Assembly (NCBI RefSeq): GCF_000230555.1
Contig: NC_016078.1
Location: 1,178,001-1,242,000, forward strand
Direction of reading: 5' to 3'
DNA from: Pelagibacterium halotolerans B2
GTDB taxonomy: Bacteria > Pseudomonadota > Alphaproteobacteria > Rhizobiales > Devosiaceae
DNA length: 64,000 nt
Shown here: piece after piece, positions 9,323 to 17,386 of the stretch
Layout of the letters: the number at the start of each line of letters is the position of its first letter
How positions within the stretch are numbered: the stretch's first letter is position 1
Program-made: the position numbers and the translations under genes
The notes under the pieces: generated by a model
The model's database searches: none
The model's input: the letters and a program-made list of their open reading frames with translations, nothing else
What the model was told of the DNA's origin: nothing

Positions 9323-10266
9323 TCGACCTGTTCGGGCGTCAGTTCAGTCGCGACGAAATAGATGCACTTTGTCCCGATATTACGCGGCTGGCGGGAATCC
9401 GTCAGTTTCGTGAGGACAATGGTCCTGGCAGCGGACAGAGGGTCATCCGTATCGAGAGCGGGGGCGGGCTAGGCATTGAGCTTCTGCCCGACCGCACGTG
9501 CGATATCGGCCAGGTATGGTGCAACGGCACACCCTTTGGCTGGATCGGACCGATCGGTACGCCGGACCCTTCACGCCTCCGCGGCAATCAACCGCTATCG
9601 GGACTTATGAGTACGTGCGGTTTCGACCACATTCGCCAGCCCGAAGAGGAGGGAGGAACACAGTTCCCCCAGCATGGCTCAATGATGCATCAAGCCTCGA
9701 CCATAGTCGCGGCGGGGCCGGTCTGGGAGGAGGAGAACTGCGTCTTTCGCGTCGTCGCCGAATGCACTCAATTCGCGCTCGATCGCGGCGGCATGCGGCT
9801 CTGCCGGACCATTGACGTCCCGCTTGGCGGACAGAGTCTGACACTGGTGGACGAGGTGACCGTGCTGATTAAGCCTCAACCTTTGATGGCGATGTATCAC
9901 ATCAATCTCGGCTATCCGCTTGCTGAGCCCGAGAGTCATTTGGTTCTCGATGGAGCCGATCTGACCGGAGAGTGTCTGGCGCAGGATGGCGTTTTAACCC
10001 GTGCTGCCGGGAACGGTCGCGTAACCACCTCGTTGAGCTCCCCACGGACCGGTGCACAGTTCTCGGTCACCTTCGATGCTGATCAGCTCCCCGTATTCCA
10101 GACCTTGCGCAACTCAACGCCCGGCATCAACCTCGTCTGTCTCGAGCCGGCAACCCATGAACGCCGGACGCGAGCCGAACTCAGACGCGACTCTGCCCTG
10201 CAACCGGCTTCCGTAGGAGCGAAAAAGCGGTTCGAGATCGGAATGCACTTTACGCCCGCATCGTAG
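9319..10266 (+). CDS. DUF4432 / aldose 1-epimerase-like protein
   Basis: A 315-residue protein resembling the DUF4432 branch of the galactose-mutarotase-like beta-sandwich fold. Supporting segments are IELLPDRTCDIGQVWCNG, GWIGPIG, STCGFDHIRQP and QHGSMMHQAS, where a GL/GF-histidine and QHG pattern is typical. It has no signal peptide and would act in the cytoplasm on an imported sugar, probably equilibrating or isomerising it. It is the last gene of the sulfatase/ABC importer operon, coupled by ATGA to the ATPase gene, which strengthens the idea that the transported ligand is a sugar. The precise reaction is not known. Confidence 0.75.
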   Translation: MIDLFGRQFSRDEIDALCPDITRLAGIRQFREDNGPGSGQRVIRIESGGGLGIELLPDRTCDIGQVWCNGTPFGWIGPIGTPDPSRLRGNQPLSGLMSTCGFDHIRQPEEEGGTQFPQHGSMMHQASTIVAAGPVWEEENCVFRVVAECTQFALDRGGMRLCRTIDVPLGGQSLTLVDEVTVLIKPQPLMAMYHINLGYPLAEPESHLVLDGADLTGECLAQDGVLTRAAGNGRVTTSLSSPRTGAQFSVTFDADQLPVFQTLRNSTPGINLVCLEPATHERRTRAELRRDSALQPASVGAKKRFEIGMHFTPAS

Positions 10267-10318
10267 CCATGCGCGACAAACCCCGCTGCATCGGCGTGCT
10301 GGTCGGGCGTCACGGATT

Positions 10319-10720
10319 TCAGGAGGAGCGTCGCGGCCGGCCAGGCACATAGGGCCCCGAGATCCAAACCTGCCCGTCCCGAACCGTGAGCTTGACAGAG
10401 GTCAATCGCTGACCCAGGCAGGGGCCGATTTCACACTCTCCGCTCGCAATGTCGAACAGGGCGCCGTGGGCAAAACACATGATGCGGTCACGGGCGCCGT
10501 TCAGGAATTCGTCCTTTTTCCAGTTCATGCGGGCCTGATCGTAATGCGGGCAGTGATTGCGATAGCCATAGAGCCGTTCTCCCTGTCGCACGACAAACAT
10601 GGTGTCGCGGCCCTCGCCGAGCGGGTCGAACCCGCGTGAGCGTCCATCGACAAGTTCGCTGAGGTGGCAGAGCGGCTCGGTCAGTTCGACCGCCTGTGTA
10701 AGGTCTTCTGTTGCCATCAT
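10319..10720 (-). CDS. Rieske [2Fe-2S] ferredoxin-like protein
   Basis: A single-domain Rieske protein of about 133 residues. The cluster ligands are visible as CPH (C57, H59) and CFAH (C82, H85), separated by 22 residues, the normal Rieske arrangement. It has no membrane anchor or catalytic domain, so it should be a soluble electron carrier for an oxygenase. I prefer the ATG at 10720 because it overlaps the upstream VOC stop as ATGA; an alternative ATG at 10750 would add ten residues and a larger overlap, and GGAGG lies between the two. It is co-transcribed with the VOC dioxygenase-like gene. No oxygenase alpha subunit is nearby, so its partner is uncertain. Confidence 0.85.
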   Translation of the reverse strand: MMATEDLTQAVELTEPLCHLSELVDGRSRGFDPLGEGRDTMFVVRQGERLYGYRNHCPHYDQARMNWKKDEFLNGARDRIMCFAHGALFDIASGECEIGPCLGQRLTSVKLTVRDGQVWISGPYVPGRPRRSS

Positions 10721-11655
10721 TTTTTCGGCGGCGGACCTCCAGGAACCCATTTCTCGACATTTTCGAACAGAAACATCTGGGCGGCGTCTTTTGTCATGGG
10801 TGTCTCGCGCTCGACCCAGTCGCCGTCGTGCAGATCCATGTCCGCGTCGTATTCGATGTGGGTGCCGAGCGGTGAGTTGAAATACCAGAACCAGTTCGAT
10901 CCGAACTTGTGGCGACCCGGACCCCAGAACGATTGGTAGCCCTTTTGGACCATGCGCGAGCCGGCCAGCATCAACTCGGTGGGGCCTTGCATGTGAAAGG
11001 CGACGTGTTCGAGACCCTGCATGTATTCGGGGGTCTGGATCATGAACAACACGTGGTGATCATTGTTGGCCTGCGGGCGCAGGAACGGCCCGGTATTGGT
11101 GAATTTGTCGGTGACGACGAAACCGAGCCGTTCGACATAAAAATTGGCCATCTTGTCCATGTCGGGAACGAAATAGACAACATGGCTCAGCGTCCTCGGC
11201 CTGGCTTCGACCTCATCATTGGCGCCGATGACATTGGGCGCCCGGCCGGGCTTGGCGCCTGGAGAATTGATAAGTTCGGCTGGCAGATCGAGCGCAACGC
11301 GCCGGGTGATGCGGAAGGCAATCTCGAAATTGGCGTCGTCGCGTGTGGTGAGCGTGCCATCGGCGAGTTTTTCCACCGCACGATCCTTGCTCAATTCGGC
11401 TTCGATCGCATCGAGCGTAGCCTGATCTTCAACGCCCCATATGGTCTGGCGAAGCATATTGGCCGTGGGAAGAGGGGCCGGCAGGCTCGCATCGTCGCGC
11501 TTGCGGATGGTAAAGGCCGATCCATCGAGCGCTTCGAACCGTCCCCCTTCGTCCGAGAACGCTTTTTCCATAAGGCCGTAGTCAACGAGAAACTCCCGGC
11601 AGGCCGCCACATCGTCAACGCCGAAGACCAATTCGTCGGGTCCGATTATTCGCAT
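10717..11655 (-). CDS. Two-domain VOC/glyoxalase-fold protein, extradiol dioxygenase-like
   Basis: A 312-residue vicinal-oxygen-chelate protein with N-terminal (about 1-115) and C-terminal (about 145-290) beta-alpha-beta modules. Candidate metal ligands in the C-terminal module are the histidine in NNDHHVLF, the histidine in GLEHVAFH and the glutamate in THIEYDAD, as in type I extradiol catechol dioxygenases. ATG 11655 is preceded by AAGGA eight bases upstream; a 44-residue upstream extension is rejected. It is divergent from the broken NodD-like LysR, with an operator between them. Likely role: ring cleavage of a catechol-type intermediate. Other VOC activities cannot be excluded. Confidence 0.83.
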   Translation of the reverse strand: MRIIGPDELVFGVDDVAACREFLVDYGLMEKAFSDEGGRFEALDGSAFTIRKRDDASLPAPLPTANMLRQTIWGVEDQATLDAIEAELSKDRAVEKLADGTLTTRDDANFEIAFRITRRVALDLPAELINSPGAKPGRAPNVIGANDEVEARPRTLSHVVYFVPDMDKMANFYVERLGFVVTDKFTNTGPFLRPQANNDHHVLFMIQTPEYMQGLEHVAFHMQGPTELMLAGSRMVQKGYQSFWGPGRHKFGSNWFWYFNSPLGTHIEYDADMDLHDGDWVERETPMTKDAAQMFLFENVEKWVPGGPPPKK

Positions 11656-11711
11656 ACTTTTGATCCTTGCTTCAGGGCGGGGGCCGAGTGCGGTCGGCAC
11701 GCGTTTTTCCA

Positions 11712-11727
11712 ATTGTGACGTCACAAT
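11712..11727. promoter_or_regulatory. Perfect 16-bp palindrome, candidate operator
   Basis: ATTGTGACGTCACAAT is a perfect palindrome 57 bp upstream of the VOC start. The TGTGA half-sites resemble CRP/FNR or GntR half-sites but are only 2 bp apart, which does not fit a CRP box. No regulator gene of that kind is adjacent. Confidence 0.5.
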
Positions 11728-11772
11728 ACGCGTGACCATCGCATCACAGAAATGGTAAGTCTTGATGCGATG

Positions 11773-11789
11773 TATTGATGCATTCAATA
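11773..11789. promoter_or_regulatory. Candidate NodD-like LysR operator A (TATTGA-N5-TCAATA)
   Basis: TATTGA (11773-11778), five bases, TCAATA (11784-11789); it contains TAT-N11-ATA, the LysR T-N11-A form. It lies between the divergent VOC and LysR genes. A second copy with identical arms is at 12722-12738. Confidence 0.6.
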
Positions 11790-11843
11790 TATCTGGCCTG
11801 CGCGCTGGCCCGCGCCAGGCGGGAGGAATGCTGAGGAGACCCG

Positions 11844-12721
11844 ATGAGGTTCAAAAAACTCGATCTCAACCTTTTGGTGGCGCTCGACCACATGCTCGCC
11901 GATCGCTCTGTTTCGATCGCTGCCGACAAGATGCATATGAGCCAGTCGGCGATGAGCAATGCGCTGACCCGGCTGCGCACTTATTTTGATGACCCACTGC
12001 TCGTCCAGGTCGGGCGACGGATGGAGTTGACACCTCGGGCCGAGGCCATGCGCGGGCCGGTGCGTGACATTCTTGTGCGGCTCGAGGCAACCATCGAGAC
12101 AGCACCCGATTTCCACCCCCGCGAGTCCAACCGCGAGTTCACGATTCTGTTGTCCGACTATACCCAATCGGTGTTCATTCCCGAGGTTCTGGCCCTAGCC
12201 CGGAACGAGGCGCCCGGGGTGCGGTTCAGGCTGCAGCCCCAGACCGCTCACCCTTATTCTCTCCTCGAGAGAGGTGAGGTCGATGTCCTCGTTGCGCCCG
12301 AGCAATTTTGCTCGCCCGAACATCCCGCCGAGCAGATATACAGCGATCGGTATGTATGCGTGGTCTGGGCCGGCGGTGCTTTGGCTGGCGGGCCGCGCAC
12401 GCGGTGATGGTTCCTCCCAATGAGGCCAACTCGGTCGAGAGCCTCATTCTGGCGGAGCGCGGCATAGAGCGGCGCGTGGAGGTTACCACCTTTTCGTTTT
12501 CCGCTCTGCCGCAACTGATCGTGGGGACCGACAGAATCGCCACGGTGCACAAACGCCTCGCCGATCAGGCTGTTGCCCATCTGCCGCTCGTGCAAAAGGA
12601 GTTGCCCATCACCCTCGAACCGCTGCATCAGAACATGCAGTGGCACAGTTATCGATCCCGCGATCCCGGATTGGGATGGCTGCTCGACCTTTTCCGACGG
12701 GCGGCAGCGCGACTGGATTGA
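11844..12721 (+). pseudogene. NodD-like LysR-family regulator, frameshifted
   Basis: The first frame gives 187 residues: a full LysR helix-turn-helix (LDLNLLVALDHMLADRSVS, MSQSAMSNALTRLRTYFDDP) and half of the effector domain, ending at YVCVVWAGGALAGG and then a stop at 12405-12407. The conserved NodD-family C-terminus (RRVEVTTFSFSALPQL, VGTDRIATVHKRLA, MQWHSYRSRDPGL) continues in another frame to 12721. The summed length is a little shorter than the usual 300 residues and the segment expected between the two parts looks missing, so a small deletion plus frameshift is likely. The DNA-binding domain is intact and a truncated product could still bind DNA. It would regulate the divergent VOC/Rieske operon and the catabolic genes downstream. 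Confidence 0.8.
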
Positions 12722-12738
12722 TATTGATTGCATCAATA
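12722..12738. promoter_or_regulatory. Candidate NodD-like LysR operator B (TATTGA-N5-TCAATA)
   Basis: TATTGA, five bases, TCAATA; the surrounding 19 bp (12721-12739) form ATATTGAT-TGC-ATCAATAT, a perfect inverted repeat. It begins at the LysR stop codon, 75 bp upstream of the flavin monooxygenase gene, whose promoter it probably controls. Confidence 0.62.
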
Positions 12739-12813
12739 TACTCGATCACATCTTTCCATTTCCCAAATGTCAGGCCTCTGACCTAGAGTCTGCGCGCACA
12801 AGGGAGGTGTCTG

Positions 12814-13932
12814 ATGAAATTGAACTCGATTCTGATTGCGGGCGGCGGCATTGGGGGGCTGACGGCGGCCATCGCGCTCAGACGCAAGGGGTATCCGGTC
12901 GAGATCATTGAAAAGGACCCGAGCTGGACGGTTTATGGCGTTGGCATAATCCAGCAGTTCAATGTGGTACGGGCCATGGCCTCCCTCGATCTGCTCGATG
13001 CGTACCTTGAAAGGGCCTTCGGGTTCGATACCACCACGATGTTCAATCCCGCCGGTCAGCAGATCGCGCATTTCGAAACGCCCCGGCTGGCTGGAGCTGA
13101 TTATCCTTCCAACGCCGGAATTCGTCGCACCGATCTGCAGGCGGTGCTGGCCGACCGTGCCCAGGAACTGGGTGTTGGCGTCCGGCTGGGTATAACGATT
13201 GACTCGCTGTCCGACGACGGAGCGGGCGTCGATGTCGCCTTCTCCGATGGCACCAGCGGGCGCTATGACATTGTGATTGGAGCCGATGGCGTCTTTTCCC
13301 ATACCCGCACCCAGATCATGAAAGATGCGCCCGCGCCGCGCTACACCGGGCAGTGGGTTTGGCGATACAACTTGCCCCAGCCCGATACCCTCAAGGGCAT
13401 AGAGCTGTTTTTCGGGCCGGCCAATGGTGGTCTTGTGCCCTTGGGCAAGGATGAGATGTATATGTTCATCCTCAGCCGCGAAGAGCCGGGTTTCAAGCTG
13501 GCACGCGACGGCTCCGCCGCCGCCATGCGTGAGCGAACAAGGGGGGCAGCGCCCCAGATCGTGGAACTGGCCGCCGGCATTACCGACGATGCCGGCGTCG
13601 TGGGACGTCCGCTGGAGGTGGTGTTCCTCGATGGTGATTGGCACAAGGGGCGCGTGGTTCTCCTGGGCGATGCTGTCCACGCTTCAACGCCCCATCTTGC
13701 CCAGGGAGCGGGGATGGCCATCGAGGACGGATTGGTTTTGGCCGAAGAGCTGTCCGTCGCTGGCGATCCTCAGGAAGCATTCCGGGCGTATCGCAATCGC
13801 CGTTTCGCACGCGTCAAATTCATATCTGAGAATTCCATCGCTATCGGCGAGGGGCAGATGGGTATGCGCCAAGGCGTTGATGCAGGAGCCATCAACGGCC
13901 AAAGCATAGCCTTGATGGCCCAGCCCATCTGA
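12814..13932 (+). CDS. FAD-dependent aromatic monooxygenase (salicylate/hydroxybenzoate hydroxylase-like)
   Basis: A 372-residue class A flavoprotein monooxygenase. The dinucleotide motif GGGIGG is near residues 10-15, the DG motif reads VIGADGVFSHTR, and the second FAD motif is VVLLGDAVHASTPHLAQGAGM with AIEDG. These enzymes use NAD(P)H and oxygen to hydroxylate an aromatic ring in the cytoplasm. ATG 12814 follows GGGAGG. It starts a run of catabolic genes going right to 19951, downstream of the TATTGA operator. The ring substrate is not identifiable from the sequence. Confidence 0.88.
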   Translation: MKLNSILIAGGGIGGLTAAIALRRKGYPVEIIEKDPSWTVYGVGIIQQFNVVRAMASLDLLDAYLERAFGFDTTTMFNPAGQQIAHFETPRLAGADYPSNAGIRRTDLQAVLADRAQELGVGVRLGITIDSLSDDGAGVDVAFSDGTSGRYDIVIGADGVFSHTRTQIMKDAPAPRYTGQWVWRYNLPQPDTLKGIELFFGPANGGLVPLGKDEMYMFILSREEPGFKLARDGSAAAMRERTRGAAPQIVELAAGITDDAGVVGRPLEVVFLDGDWHKGRVVLLGDAVHASTPHLAQGAGMAIEDGLVLAEELSVAGDPQEAFRAYRNRRFARVKFISENSIAIGEGQMGMRQGVDAGAINGQSIALMAQPI

Positions 13933-13985
13933 CACAGCCGTCGCGCCACGCATTCGCTAGATTTTCCGGAAAGGAGCGCCAACTC

Positions 13986-15146
13986 ATGGCCATGTTCGAC
14001 TATTTCCCCAACTATGTCTGGAACCTTTCGGTTTCCATTGCCATGGCGAGCGGGGCCGAGCTTGGGGAGATCATGGACATGTGCCAGCCGCTTCTGGCCA
14101 GGTCGGAAGCGGGCGAGGATGCAGGTACAGCCGATTTCATGCAGGAGTGGATGAAGGTTGCCGACAAGTTGGTCGACCTGGCCGCCGAAGACGAGGCCAA
14201 AGGGCGGCTGCTGTCCGCGGGCGCCAAGCTCCAGCGTGCTGCCCTCTATTATCTTACCGCCGAACGTATGCAAGGTCACGGTCATCCGGGACGGATGGTG
14301 ACTTATGACAAGGGGCTCGATGCATTCGCGCGTGGGGTCGAATTTGCAAGAGACAATGTCGAGCGCTTCGAAATTCCTTATGGCGACAAGATCATCCCGG
14401 TGCTGCTTACCCGCGCCGAGGGCGTGGAAGGGCCGGCGCCGGCGGTCGTCTATCTCAATGGTCTCGATAGCTGCAAGGAGCTTCTCTACTGGTCGCGGTT
14501 GCCCCAGGCGCTCGCCGCACGAGGCATTTCAACGCTCTGTGTCGATCAGCCCGGGACCGGCGAGACGCTGCGCAAACAGGGTTTGCCCGCGATCTCCAAT
14601 TCAGAGGAGTGGGGCACCCCGGTCTATGAATGGCTGGCGGCGCGTGAGGACATCAATGCCCAGCGCATAGGCATTACCGGCATTTCCCTGGGTGGCTATT
14701 ACGCGCCGCGCGTTTGCGCTTTCGAGCCGCGTTTTGCCGCCGGTGCCGTTTGGGGCGCCAACCACAACTGGATCGAGGTGCAGCACAAGCGACTGCGGCG
14801 CGAAGGTGAGAATCCGGTGCCTCACTATTGGAGCCATGTCCAATGGGTGTTTGGCGCGGAAGATCAGGATGATTTTTTCCAGAAGGCCCAGGGGATGCAT
14901 CTCAATGGCGTCATGGACAGGATCAAGGTGCCGTTTCTTGTCACCCACGGCGAAAAGGACCGCCAGATCAGCGTCGATTACGCGCGCCAAAGCTACGACC
15001 AGCTAACCAACTCACCGCGCCGCGAGCTCAAGATCTTCACCGATCGTGAGGGCGGAGTCGAACATGTGGGAGCCGACAACATGAGCTTCGGTCGTTCCTA
15101 CATCGCCGACTGGTTCGCCGAAACGCTCGGCGGCCGGCTCAGTTGA
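13986..15146 (+). CDS. Alpha/beta hydrolase, 2,6-dihydroxypseudooxynicotine hydrolase-like
   Basis: A 386-residue hydrolase with an N-terminal helical cap (about 1-125) and a C-terminal alpha/beta fold. The nucleophile elbow is GISLGG (S234); the acid is probably D325 in HGEKDRQ and the base H360 in GGVEHVG. Length, cap and motifs fit the family of 2,6-dihydroxypseudooxynicotine hydrolase (C-C bond hydrolase of nicotine degradation) and FrsA/DUF1100-type proteins. ATG 13986 follows AAGGAG; a second Met is two codons later. Its position after a ring hydroxylase suggests it cleaves a carbon-carbon bond in a ring-opened or acyl-aromatic intermediate. Confidence 0.82.
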   Translation: MAMFDYFPNYVWNLSVSIAMASGAELGEIMDMCQPLLARSEAGEDAGTADFMQEWMKVADKLVDLAAEDEAKGRLLSAGAKLQRAALYYLTAERMQGHGHPGRMVTYDKGLDAFARGVEFARDNVERFEIPYGDKIIPVLLTRAEGVEGPAPAVVYLNGLDSCKELLYWSRLPQALAARGISTLCVDQPGTGETLRKQGLPAISNSEEWGTPVYEWLAAREDINAQRIGITGISLGGYYAPRVCAFEPRFAAGAVWGANHNWIEVQHKRLRREGENPVPHYWSHVQWVFGAEDQDDFFQKAQGMHLNGVMDRIKVPFLVTHGEKDRQISVDYARQSYDQLTNSPRRELKIFTDREGGVEHVGADNMSFGRSYIADWFAETLGGRLS

Positions 15147-15156
15147 GGGGGATACG

Positions 15157-15831
15157 GTGACCGAACTCGTGCTTTACGCCGCCCCCGGCACCTGCGCCCG
15201 TGTCCCGTGCATCGCGCTGGAGGAAGCGGGAGCAGACTATGAAATCCGGCTCGTGCGCTTCATGAGCGGCGAGCACCGGTCCGACGGGTTCTTGAAGCTT
15301 AACCCCAAGGGCAAGGTGCCGACACTGCTCGTTGGGGGTGAGCCGCTGACAGAAAACATCGCCATCGCCCGCTTTCTCGCCCAGCGTTTCCCTGACGCCG
15401 AACTGCTGCCCGTTTATGGCGACCCGCTGTCCAATGCCAGGGTGCTCGCCGATTTGAGTTTTTGCGCATCGACGCTTCATCCGACGGTCACACGCATCCG
15501 TATGCCCGATTTCATGGTCGATGGCGCGGCCGCGGCGGCATCGGTCCGCGAGCGGGCTATCGCGGCGATGAAGCCATTCGCAGCAGTGGTTGAGGAGCGC
15601 GTCGCCTCCGGGCGCTGGTGGTATGGCGCCAACTGGTCGATCGTCGACGCCTATATCTATTGGGTCTGGTTCCGCATCACCGGGGCCGGTTTTCCCGGAG
15701 AAGAATTTCCCGAATGGGCCGGACATGCGTCCCGGATGGAGAAACGCCCCGCGGTCCGCCGCGCGCTCGCACATGAGGCCCGCCTGCAGGCGCAACTCGA
15801 AAAGGAGGGGCTGGCATTTCGTCCCAGCTAG
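15157..15831 (+). CDS. Glutathione S-transferase family protein
   Basis: A 224-residue cytosolic GST. The N-terminal thioredoxin-like domain (about 1-80) contains LNPKGKVPTLLVGG and the glutathione-binding LTENIAIARFL; the C-terminal helical domain has the N-cap-type SIVDAYIYW. It starts with GTG at 15157, ten bases after the hydrolase stop, with GAGGGGGA upstream. In ring-cleavage pathways GST-like enzymes serve as maleylpyruvate/maleylacetoacetate isomerases, and the nearby fumarylacetoacetase-family gene fits such a step. A beta-etherase or detoxifying role is also possible. Confidence 0.85.
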   Translation: MTELVLYAAPGTCARVPCIALEEAGADYEIRLVRFMSGEHRSDGFLKLNPKGKVPTLLVGGEPLTENIAIARFLAQRFPDAELLPVYGDPLSNARVLADLSFCASTLHPTVTRIRMPDFMVDGAAAAASVRERAIAAMKPFAAVVEERVASGRWWYGANWSIVDAYIYWVWFRITGAGFPGEEFPEWAGHASRMEKRPAVRRALAHEARLQAQLEKEGLAFRPS

Positions 15832-15836
15832 ATCGC

Positions 15837-16460
15837 ATGACCCTGTCTTTGCTTCCTGAAATTCGCCGCATCGTGACCGGTCACGACCAGACCGGGCGTG
15901 CAACAGTTCTCTCCGACGGAAAGCTGCCGCACGTGACCAGGCCGCCACAACAGCCTGGTTTGGCATTCCACGAGATATGGAATACCCGCGAGATGCCGGC
16001 TCCTGTAGCGTTCGATGAAACCGAGCCGACGGATAGTCATCGCGATACCGCTCCGCCCGCAAACGGCACAATCGTCAGGATCGTAGATATACCGCCCGAG
16101 GGGCAGAACGGGCCGGATTTCGACAGGTCGCAGGCCGAGGCCCTGTTTGGCGCCGTTGGTCTCGCGGAAAATGCCGACCACACGCTCCCCGGCCGCCATC
16201 CCCTGATGCACCGGACCGAGAGCATTGACTATGGGATCGTTCTTTCAGGCGAGATTGTACTGCTGCTCGACGATGAGGAGGTGGTGCTCGGACCCGGCGA
16301 CGTGGTGGTCCAGCGCGGAACCATTCACGCCTGGGCCAACCGCTCGAACACGGTGTGCCGCATGGCATTTATTTTGATTGACGGTCAGTTCGATCAAAAG
16401 CTGGCGACGGCGCAGGAAGCCCATGACGCGGCGCTCAGGGCACGCGTCTTGGCACCATGA
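15837..16460 (+). CDS. Cupin-domain protein
   Basis: A 207-residue protein with one clear cupin barrel in the C-terminal half: MHRTESIDYGIVLSGEI (first motif) and VVLGPGDVVVQRGTIHAWAN (second motif). The second-motif histidine and the H/E positions of the first would bind a metal. The N-terminal half is a less conserved beta-rich segment common in this cupin group. It lies five bases after the GST gene and overlaps the epimerase gene by four, so it belongs to the operon. It may be an isomerase, dioxygenase or regulator-like cupin; no specific reaction is supported. Confidence 0.8.
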   Translation: MTLSLLPEIRRIVTGHDQTGRATVLSDGKLPHVTRPPQQPGLAFHEIWNTREMPAPVAFDETEPTDSHRDTAPPANGTIVRIVDIPPEGQNGPDFDRSQAEALFGAVGLAENADHTLPGRHPLMHRTESIDYGIVLSGEIVLLLDDEEVVLGPGDVVVQRGTIHAWANRSNTVCRMAFILIDGQFDQKLATAQEAHDAALRARVLAP

Positions 16461-17386
16461 GGGTCGCCATTACCGGCGCGGGAGGCTTTGTCGGTCGCAG
16501 TCTTGTCGATCGCCTCCTTTCCGATCCGCGAATAGATCATGTGAATGCCTTCGATCGTCTGGAATGGTCCGCGCCCCGGCACGAAAGGGTCACGGCGGTG
16601 ATCGGCGAGTTGTCCGATCCGGATATGATCGAAGCGGTCGTTGCCGATGTCGACGTCGTTGTTCATCTCGCTTCGGTTCTGGGCGGCAGCGCCGAGGCCG
16701 CTCCCGAAGCCGCCCGTCGCATCAATGTCGATTGTTCTCTCGCGATGATGGAGCAATTGGCGCGAAAGGGGAGCGACAAGCGGTTCGTTTTCGCCTCATC
16801 GATCGCGGCGCTGGGCAATGCACTCCCCGACCCGGTGACTGACGGGGTGGAGCCGCGCCCGGTCATGACGTACGGAGCCCACAAGGCCATGATCGAAGTT
16901 GCGGTGCGGCACGCAGCCGGCACGGGTCGATTGGATGCCATAGCCTTGCGTCCTTCCGGTGTCGTCGCGCGCGACGGCCTTGATGCGGGGCTCAAGTCGG
17001 CGTTTCTCTCGCGCCTCTTCTGGTCTGTGCGCCGTGGGCAAGATATTGTGCTGCCCGTCGCGCGCGACAGCCGAACCTGGCTGGCCTCGATCCGCAATGT
17101 CGCCGGCAATTTCGCCCATGCGGCTCTGGTGCCCGATCTCGGGCCGGAGCGCGTGCTGACGCTTCCGGCGCTATCGCTCACATTTGGAGCCTTGGCCGAT
17201 GCGCTCGCGCGGTCCTTTCCAACGAGTCGCTCTCATGTCCATTTCTCGCCCGAGGCCCGGGCGGTTGAGATGTTCGGTTCCTTTCCCGGCCTCCGGACGC
17301 CGGCTGCGGACGCCGCCGGATTCACGCGTGACGTCGATGTCGATTCCCTTGTTCGGGATGCCATGACCAATGGAGACGCCTCATGA
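16457..17386 (+). CDS. NAD-dependent epimerase/dehydratase (extended SDR, D-erythronate dehydrogenase-like)
   Basis: A 309-residue extended SDR. The nucleotide motif TGAGGFVG is at residues 6-13, the catalytic YxxxK is Y139-GAH-K143, and a serine pair in FASSIAALG precedes it. Overall pattern resembles DenD-type D-erythronate dehydrogenases and related acid-sugar oxidoreductases. It is coupled by ATGA overlaps to both the cupin gene before it and the fumarylacetoacetase-family gene after it. The substrate is probably a hydroxy acid or sugar-acid intermediate of this pathway; that is inference from neighbours. Confidence 0.83.
   Translation: MRVAITGAGGFVGRSLVDRLLSDPRIDHVNAFDRLEWSAPRHERVTAVIGELSDPDMIEAVVADVDVVVHLASVLGGSAEAAPEAARRINVDCSLAMMEQLARKGSDKRFVFASSIAALGNALPDPVTDGVEPRPVMTYGAHKAMIEVAVRHAAGTGRLDAIALRPSGVVARDGLDAGLKSAFLSRLFWSVRRGQDIVLPVARDSRTWLASIRNVAGNFAHAALVPDLGPERVLTLPALSLTFGALADALARSFPTSRSHVHFSPEARAVEMFGSFPGLRTPAADAAGFTRDVDVDSLVRDAMTNGDAS

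Noticed and set aside
11712..11727. CRP/FNR box
   Set aside because: TGTGA and TCACA half-sites are only 2 bp apart, whereas CRP/FNR sites need about 6 bp.
12308..12721. Separate small gene after the NodD-like LysR
   Set aside because: Its sequence from about residue 32 is the conserved NodD-family C-terminus, so it is the second half of the frameshifted LysR, not a new gene.
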